A DNA stretch of 64,000 nucleotides from NCBI GenBank assembly GCA_032716605.1, contig CM064495.1, forward strand, positions 48,009,413 through 48,073,412. The letters are read 5' to 3'. Each line of letters begins with the position of its first letter. Within the stretch, counting starts at the first letter, position 1. Of this stretch, positions 57,311 to 64,000 are shown piece by piece. The notes beneath the pieces are model-generated. The model saw nothing but the letters and a program-made list of their open reading frames with translations, made no database searches and was not told the DNA's origin. Made by a program: the position numbers and the translations under genes. The DNA comes from Paralithodes platypus (lineage: Eukaryota > Arthropoda > Malacostraca > Decapoda > Lithodidae).

Positions 57311-57910
57311 ATTAGCCTATATTCAGTACATTTTAGAGGCCATAATTATTTATATATTACCATAGTGTGGGTAACCTCGGAGATTAATGATGTTGATTCA
57401 CGTTTTCAGTCAGTCGGTACCCAGCCCTTACTCCCACAAGGGGTAGGGAGGATCAGCAAGAGACACAAGAAAGGAAAAGGAGGTGACAGGAGAAGAACGC
57501 ATAACAGTTCGCCAACAAAAGCAAGCACACAAGCATTGAGCAGCACCAATCACTCATCAGCCCCTGAAATCAATGGCTTCACCTCACGTTTTAGTTTTCC
57601 AATAATGGTACACAATAGTTTATGTTCGGTGTTAGTCTACAGTATGGCGTCCGATCTCTGAAACTAAAAGAGCTTTAATTCAAAGCACTCAAACACGGTA
57701 CTCGTTAAAGAGGACACCATACTTGTCTGAATCGACTCCATATTGTATACCTAATGCTGCATTGTCGTATTGAAATTATTATAAAGTAGTTGGCACACGC
57801 AATATTCAATTAAACAAAATATGTTTATGTTTATTTGATAGCCCATAATTTTGCATAGGCCTAGCCAAATTACACTCTATAATCATTATTATCTCTCAAA
57901 ATTAACTGAT
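57311..57910. other. No gene recognised
   Basis: Moderate-GC sequence. A 98-codon frame at 57365-57661 is compositionally ordinary but shows no motif I recognise. Confidence 0.4.
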
Positions 57911-57911
57911 G

Positions 57912-57968
57912 AACGTTAACGGCATTACATTAACTGATGAACGTTAACGGCATTACATTTCGATGTGC
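57912..57968. repeat. 28-bp direct duplication
   Basis: Two copies of ATTAACTGATGAACGTTAAC plus GGCATTAC. Confidence 0.95.
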
Positions 57969-58059
57969 ATAGGAAATAATTCACGTATGTTAATAACGTA
58001 AATAGATACAAAAGTTAAAAAAACCTTATAGTCTGGAGCCTTATAGTTGTCAAATCCCA

Positions 58060-58195
58060 TGTCTTGATAGCGTAATGCATAAGTGCGCGAAATTTCGGTG
58101 TGAGTATCCTAGGTTCTAGTCCTTGGAGTGCCACATGTATTGGTTGATTTCATTAATTGAGTTTAGAAGTGAAGTTGGTTGGTGAAAAAATATAA
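58060..58195 (+). mobile_element. tRNA-headed SINE, type S1
   Basis: TTGATAGCGTAATGCATAAG, GGTTCTAGTCC (box B with one change), GCCACATGTATTGGTTG and AAGTTGGTTGGTG. Confidence 0.78.
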
Positions 58196-58289
58196 AACAT
58201 ATAATTATATGACGCACCTGATCTTGCAGCCAACCAACAACCCCACCGATCACCAGTCATAGCTAATTCCTTCAATATACAGTATCATG

Positions 58290-58450
58290 ACGCTAATTAT
58301 ATTGAAGTCCTGCTGCAATTAGACGAATATACTCAACTTGGGAAGGATCTATAAGGATCTATAGGGATCGATCGGGATACAATCTAGATCCATTAACCCT
58401 TTGCTCCCAAACATTCTTCCTAAACCCAGTTAGAAACGCGTGATAGTATA
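58290..58450. mobile_element. Possible degenerate type C copy
   Basis: AATTAGACGAATATACTCAAC and GGGAAGGATCT in the right order, ends unclear. Confidence 0.35.
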
Positions 58451-58457
58451 CTTTATC

Positions 58458-58647
58458 TACAGTCACTCGTCAGAATTATAGAACCTCTTGGGTTATTCTT
58501 CATACAATTACATCCATCAGGAATGATTAATGAATTATACTTACTATATAATGAATATTGTGGGGCATAAATATTCATGTTTATCAAGTTGCATGCATAC
58601 ATCAGTTTCCATAATAAGAGGGCCACGATTTTATGAGACTGACTGTA
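58458..58647. mobile_element. Mariner-like MITE, type G
   Basis: TACAGTCACTCGTCAGAATT at the left, TTTATGAGACTGACTGTA at the right, inverted and TA-flanked. About 190 bp. Confidence 0.65.
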
Positions 58648-58934
58648 CACTCTAACACAAATGCTGCCCTAATGTTTTCGAACCTATCTCAAGCTGAATT
58701 AAATTTACCATTAAAAATATCTACCGACTGTAAGGCTTTGGGGGGCTTCATATAAACACTTCAATGAGACAAGGGGGGCCAGAATGTGTGTCCTAGATTA
58801 TTCTCGGCTGTTTTCCTCCCTAGGCATTCAACATGGCCTAAACTGTAACACATTTAGTTTCCTCATCATAGAGGAGTGAGGCCAAACACTGCAGGAACAT
58901 GTTATAGATCGGAGGAAAGTTCTCGAGATTCCTC
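58648..58934. other. No feature recognised
   Basis: Unique sequence. Confidence 0.5.
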
Positions 58935-59309
58935 TTAAGGGACCCAACCCGCATTTTTGTATCTTTCTCTCCCTCTCTCTTTGGCTTGTATCCATTCAGC
59001 CCCATTCAACCTACTGCTTTAAGACGTTTACCCCCATCCAGGTGTCAATATTTTCCTGGCGAGCGGTAACGAGCCAGAATATATATATTTTTGTTTTGAC
59101 AGCAAGCTAAATTTGTACATTTTTCGAGAGAAAAATGTCTCCGGGGAAGCCGGATTTCTCCATACAATGGTGGCTCGCTATCGCTCGCCAGGAAGAAATC
59201 GACACCTGGATGGGGATAAACGTCTTAAAACAGTTGGCTGAATGGGGCCGAATGGATACAAGCCAGGGAATGAGAGAAAGATAAACAAAGCCGGCGCCCC
59301 CCCCCTTAA
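58935..59309 (+). mobile_element. Type B TTAA foldback, complete
   Basis: TTAAGGGACCCAACCCGC to GGCGCCCCCCCCCTTAA. Core TCCGGGGAAGCCGGA (one arm mutated, pairing broken). Confidence 0.84.
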
Positions 59310-59686
59310 GTGCCCTTCTTGTTTCTTGGGAGTGTCTTTTCTGTTGGTCTGTGGTGGGGGTGGGAGTGGAGTGCTTTTACTACTTTGTGGAGTGTTTTTT
59401 TCGCTCACTCATTCATTCTGTACTATTTATTTCAGTGTTGCAATATAGTATCTCACTCGCTCTCTCTCTCTCAGTTACGCATATTTACTAATAATAATGT
59501 CCGCCAACTGAGAGAAGGAGACGCCTGAATGAAAATTGGAAGTTCCATACAAACACAGTAAAGGCTAAAATCAACGATCTGTTCAAAAACAATTATTTCC
59601 GAAGTGTTATGCTGCTATTTTAGGAAGTAACGAAGAAGGTGGGGACAAGGAGTTCAAATAGGTACAATTATATCTTCCCTATTTAC
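59310..59686. other. No feature recognised
   Basis: Unique sequence with a short (CT)n at 59461-59474. Confidence 0.5.
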
Positions 59687-60021
59687 TTAAGAGGATGTTT
59701 TTAGTTTTGTCCCTAGATATCCGTCAAGCTTAAGATTACACCTCCTTGAGCCCCTTTCAAGATACATTTTTAAATTTTTCGGTAGAAAAATTTCCCGGCT
59801 AAAAGCCGGTTCCTCTTAAATTACAGGCTCGCTATCGCTCGCCAGGATAAAATCGACACCTAAATGGCACGAAAGGTCTTAAAATTGACAGGAATGGGTT
59901 GAAAGTTCTTAAAATCGTCAAAATAATGGGGCAAACTTCTTAAAATTAGAAAAACAATGAGGCTAAACATGAGGGAGAAAGGAGTCAAGAAAAAATCACT
60001 CAAGTGGAAATCTCCCCTTAA
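59687..60021 (+). mobile_element. Type A TTAA element, complete
   Basis: TTAAGAGGATGTTTTTAG to GGAAATCTCCCCTTAA. Hairpin CCGGCT-AAA-AGCCGG (59795-59809), a paired change. Confidence 0.85.
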
Positions 60022-60191
60022 CTTCTAATACAGTGATGGAGAAACCAAATTTTCCTCCGATCGTGACGTGACTAAGTAAGAAGCAACAATATTATAAACT
60101 CTGCACTAATATAAATACCTATTATAATACACATATACTGATGGAAGCATAAGTAGTACCAACGGTCAACAGGGGTGGGACACTACTCTCA

Positions 60192-60525
60192 TTAAGGGGA
60201 GGTTTTTAGTGTGTTTCCTAGACTTCCATCAAGCTTGAAATTACACCCCCTTGACCCCCTTTCCAGATAAAGTTGTACATTTTTCGGTAGAAAAATATCC
60301 CGGCCGAAGGCCGATTCCTCTTAAATTGCAGGCTCGCTATCGCTCGCCAGGAAATTTTTTTACACCTAAATGGGACGAAAGGTCTTAAAAGTGACAAATT
60401 GGGTGAAAGTTCTTAAAATCGCCAAAATAATGGGGCGAACGTCTTAAAATCTCAAAAGCAATGGGGCTAAACATGAGGGAGAAGGGGGTAAAGAAAAAAT
60501 CCCTTAAGTGGAAATCTCCCCTTAA
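60192..60525 (+). mobile_element. Type A TTAA element, complete
   Basis: TTAAGGGGAGGTTTTTAGTG to GGAAATCTCCCCTTAA. Nearly identical over most of its length to 41973-42308, so probably one of the younger copies. Confidence 0.86.
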
Positions 60526-61765
60526 AGGTATATTGTTTATCGTCTCTCTGGGCGCACTACGTACACGTATGTATACAAATCAACATACACATACACATAC
60601 ACGCATTTACAAATACACACACAGATGAATATGTATATAGATCTCGCTATGTATAAGGATATGTATATAGATCTCGCTATGTATAAGGATATCATTACAC
60701 CTTTCACCTTGGTAATAACAATAGTTAAGTTTTTAATGGCGGTACCTACGACGAGAGTCTATACTAACAGGTACTGGTTTTCTCTAATTAGATATCCATA
60801 TGAAGTCACTAGAGCCTTAAGATTACGGTCTATAACTTGTAGACACACTGAGACATAAGGTAGCTCTTCTTTCCAATATATACCACACTCAAACTTTTTA
60901 TTATACTGTGCATAATAAATGAAATAGGGTAGGCTACTCCGTATACTGCAAACTCAGAACAAGCGAAATAGTATCGGTATGAATTATACAAATATATAAA
61001 AATAGGTAAACGGCGGAGTATCCTCGATATATTATAAATATATTAACTATGGATATAGCAAAGCGGGATTATTAACAGGGGTCAAACAAACTCTTATAAT
61101 TCTGTTACACTAGCAAGGAAGTAGTTACACTAGGACCCTCGGGTTAATTCAAGGCCGGAATATACAACAATAAAAGTTGCATCAATTTTCCACAGAGTTC
61201 GGAACTATACAATTACAACGATTAGCTGTACGGAAGCTATACACAATGCTTGCCTCGAGGTATACTACTATCGGTCTTCCTGTACACTTCCTATCCCTAC
61301 CTCAATAGCCTAGTTTCGTATACACTCTATACGGATAATGATCAACCTAATAATACAATAAACTCGATGTGATGCCGAGAGAATGGTGCAAAAGGGTTGC
61401 TGCGTGTACACTCCGTTGATCAGCCCTTAGTATTACCAAACCCTAGAATCACTGCCTGGTTATTAGCAATAAGCAATCGCCAGTTTGGCAAGATATGCAA
61501 CACAGGGTCTGCATGATCTAGCAGGACATGTGAGGCAGCAAGGGGCTGGGAATTAGTTTATGATTCTGTAAGCTTTCTCCTGGGACAAAGGGGGGACACT
61601 CGGGGCTTCAGGTATATCATATGAGGCAACTAAAAGGCAAGGGGGAGCAGTCATCGCTATCGGCCCATGGACAATAAAATTTAGATTCACTTAATATGGT
61701 GTGATTACAACTTCAACACAAGAATAAAAAGGGTGACTGGGCAGCTAGTATACGACTAGTGCAGT
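60526..61765. other. No gene recognised
   Basis: Unique AT-rich sequence with a 30-bp direct duplication at 60629-60690 (ATGTATATAGATCTCGC in each copy). No exon or element seen. Confidence 0.5.
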
Positions 61766-63500
61766 TTTTTTTTTTTTTTTTTTTTCTATGTGATTGAGGG
61801 AGGCAAAAGGCATAACTGCCTATAACGAGTGCCTCCCCCATAGTTGAAAGAGTGACAGGGCCAAAATCAAGGGACGTTCGAGCCAAAATGCCTGGACACA
61901 CGGAGTTTGAAGCAATTTAAGTCATAGGAAGAGGGAAAGACTGATTCTAGGAGAGAGTTCCAGAGCTCAGATGTTGAGTAGAAGAAAGTTTGAGAGTAAC
62001 GTTTCACTCTTGGGTTGGAGAGTTGCACAGAGTAGGGGTGGGATTGAGTTGCAAGACGGGTACCACGTGCCCTACGTAAAGGAGGTGGTATGCACTGGGA
62101 TAGCTCTGAGGAACACTGATTATTATAGTAGCGATAGAATAGCGAGAGAGATGCAACATTGCGGCGGAGAGAGAGAGATTGCAGAGAGTTGGTGAGTGGA
62201 CGGGAGTTAATAATACGAAAGGCCTTCCTTTCAACTTTATCTAGGAGAGCGGTGTGAGAGGAACCTCCCACACATGTGAACAATACTCAATACAAGGGCG
62301 CACTATGCCCCTGTACAGAGCAAGAAGCTGTGTAGGGGAAAAGAACCCCCTAAGGCGGTTGAGCACACCCAGCTTCTGGGAGGCTGCCTTAGCAAGACTG
62401 GTAATATGGTCCTTCCAAATGAGAGCAGAAGAAAAAGAGACACCAAGAATATTGAGAGAAGATGAAGGGTTGATTTTTGTATTGTTGAAGAATAAGGGAT
62501 AGTCCGCTGGGAGATCCTGACGGGTAGATAGATGAGAAATTGGGTTTTGGAAGCATTAAAGTTAACAAGGTTTTCTCTGCCCCAATTGGAAATAGTATTT
62601 AGATCAGAATTTAAGAGTTCTATTGCTTCATTACGTTTATCGTTGAGGGATTGCTGGCTGGGGCGTTCTGAAAAACTAATGGAGTAGTGTAAGGTTGAAT
62701 CGTCTGCGTATGAATGGATGGGAATTAAGGTACAGTTAAGGAGATCATTTATAAAAATTAGAAAGAGAATAGGAGATAGGACAGAGCCCTGAGGAACACC
62801 GGAGTTTATAGGGTGAGGAAGTGAACAATGGCCGTCCACAACCGCAGCTATGGAACGGCCGGAAAGGAAATTAGAGACAAAGTCACAGATGGAGGGATAG
62901 AAACCGAAGGAGGGTAGTTTAGAAATTAAAGATTTATGCCAGACTCTATCGAAGGCTTTCGATATGTCTAGTGCAATAGAAAAGTCTCACCGAAGTCCCG
63001 AAAGGAGGATGACCAAGAGTTAGTAAGATATGAAAGAAGATCACCAGTAGAGCGACCCTTAAGGAAGCCATACTGGCGATCTGAGAGCAGATTATGAGAA
63101 GAAATGCTTAAGAAATTTGGAAGCAAGAATAGTTTCAAAAACTTTAGAAAGACAAGAGATAAGAGCAATTGGACGATAGTTGGAGGGTTGAGAGCGGTCA
63201 CCCTTCTTTGGGACAGGTTGAATGTGAGCAAACTTCCAGCATGAAGGGAAGACGTTAGAGGATAGACAGAGACGAAAGAGTTTGCCTAGGCAGGGAGTCA
63301 GCACGGAAGCACAGTTTTTGAGAACAACAGGAGGAACACCGTCCGGACCGTACGCCTTATTAGTGTTAAGCCCAGAGAGGGTAGAGAGTACATCTTTAGA
63401 AGAGATTAGGATATTAGGCATAAGTAAGAGAGAGGAGGGCGGAGAGGGAGGAATAGCATCGGAATCATCCAAGGTGGAGTTCCTACGGGGTTACGGATTG
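61766..63500 (-). mobile_element. Non-LTR retrotransposon (LINE), 5'-truncated, with poly-A tail
   Basis: The minus strand runs from a degraded 5' side near 63500 through a reverse transcriptase and C-terminal region to a 3' UTR and a run of about 20 A (poly-T at 61766-61785). Shorter 3'-end copies occur at 34496, 35190, 40693 and 50945. The clade is probably jockey/CR1-like, from protein style only. Confidence 0.82.
61867..63472 (-). pseudogene. LINE reverse transcriptase pseudogene
   Basis: RT blocks appear in order on the minus strand: AYGPDGVPP, QPVPKKGDRSQPSNYRPIA, QYGFLKGRST, ALDISKAFDRVWH, GVPQGSVLSPILFLIFINDL and the catalytic SYADDSTLH. A C-terminal region with RPCIEYCSHVW and ERKAFRIIN follows, ending FGSNVP. 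At least three frame breaks interrupt it, near 62980, 62527 and 62268. No endonuclease or ORF1 is visible, so this copy cannot make an intact protein. Confidence 0.85.
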
Positions 63501-64000
63501 GTTAACAAAATTACCAGGGGAGGGCTTCACGATTTGAAATCTGAGACACAATAACAAGGGGGGGGGAGGGGGAAATGTATGAACAGGCTTTAGTACGCAC
63601 ATGTGCTGGGATTTTATGTACGTCTAGTAGATGGCTGCATAATCTTCTCACACGGTCCAGAGTCTCGTTGCTTCTTCCGGACAGTGTCTTGCAGAATTAG
63701 CATTGCACACTCGTGGGCCAGCCACACCTTCGGCCAACGTCTGCTTCCCACAGTTGCACATTCTCTTCATTCTCCAGAGGGGACGCCTGCTTGCCTCAGA
63801 CTGTGCACTTTCATGATGAGGGTTCGACTTGCTCGGGCAGACTTCTGAACCACAGAGCTTCTCCACATCCTACGGGGTACTCTTCTGCCTCAGGCTATAT
63901 GCCTCATCGTCTTCTCCCCACTCTTTTAATGTTGTAACCAGGTTAGTCTTCCACTCTTCCTCCAGTTGTAGGACGTAAGCAGGTCTTGAACTCCTCATGC
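63501..64000. other. No feature recognised
   Basis: Poly-G run at 63558-63571, then moderately GC-rich sequence. A 74-codon plus-strand frame (63713-63937) has no motif I recognise. It may belong to a repeat that continues beyond the window. Confidence 0.4.

Noticed and set aside
57365..57661. 98-codon frame as a gene
   Set aside because: Ordinary composition, but no motif, splice context or similarity that I can name.

Overview
The window looks like nuclear DNA of a decapod crustacean. It is AT-rich and crowded with long (GT)n, (GA)n, (TA)n and (GATA)n microsatellites and minisatellites. It carries tRNA-headed SINEs and a broken non-LTR retrotransposon, with one short island of ordinary coding and regulatory sequence. 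The decapod call is an inference from repeat style. A 100-N scaffold gap lies at 8572-8671.

The one gene I recognise is on the minus strand. Its first coding exon (24941 down to 24587) encodes the N-terminus of an NK2-class homeobox protein of the scarecrow/NKX2-1/NKX2-4 type. The exon ends at a GTAAGT splice donor. No homeodomain exon lies to its left, so positions 1-24586 are intron 1 (more than 24.5 kb, 3' end outside the window). Upstream, about 24.9-28.6 kb is nearly free of transposons. It holds five CCAAT boxes in about 180 bp, a palindromic pair of NK2-type sites, and a scattered set of degenerate short repeats. A possible terminal exon of another minus-strand gene lies at 29596-29392, with an AATAAA signal downstream.

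The rest is dominated by non-autonomous elements ending in TTAA. Type A (about 330-390 bp, 22 copies plus two end fragments) begins TTAAGGGG and ends CCCCTTAA. Type B (about 350-400 bp, 11 copies) is a long foldback with different ends. A and B share a central core with two hairpins, one of which is kept intact by paired substitutions in several copies. Type C and the similar type D (about 170-230 bp) are foldbacks with TTAACCC/GGGTTAA ends. Other foldbacks (E, H, TA-flanked mariner-like F and G, and one at the assembly gap) are less frequent. Neighbouring elements often share a single TTAA. In three places the terminal sequence of a TTAA element has become a tandem array of 17-, 19- or 39-bp units.

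By region: 1-9 kb is intronic with microsatellites, a three-unit tandem duplication at 3.2-4.3 kb and a foldback at the gap. 9.7-10.3 kb is a 15/16-bp minisatellite. 11-24 kb is packed with A, B, C, D and E elements. 24-30 kb is the gene island. 30.8-32.2 kb is a G-rich minisatellite. 32-42 kb is mixed elements with LINE and SINE pieces. 43-47 kb alternates C-rich and G-rich low-complexity DNA. 48.3-49.7 and 51.4-52.4 kb are minisatellites. 52-61 kb is more elements. 61.8-63.5 kb is a frameshifted LINE reverse transcriptase on the minus strand. Most long reading frames in the window come from simple or tandem repeats and are not genes.
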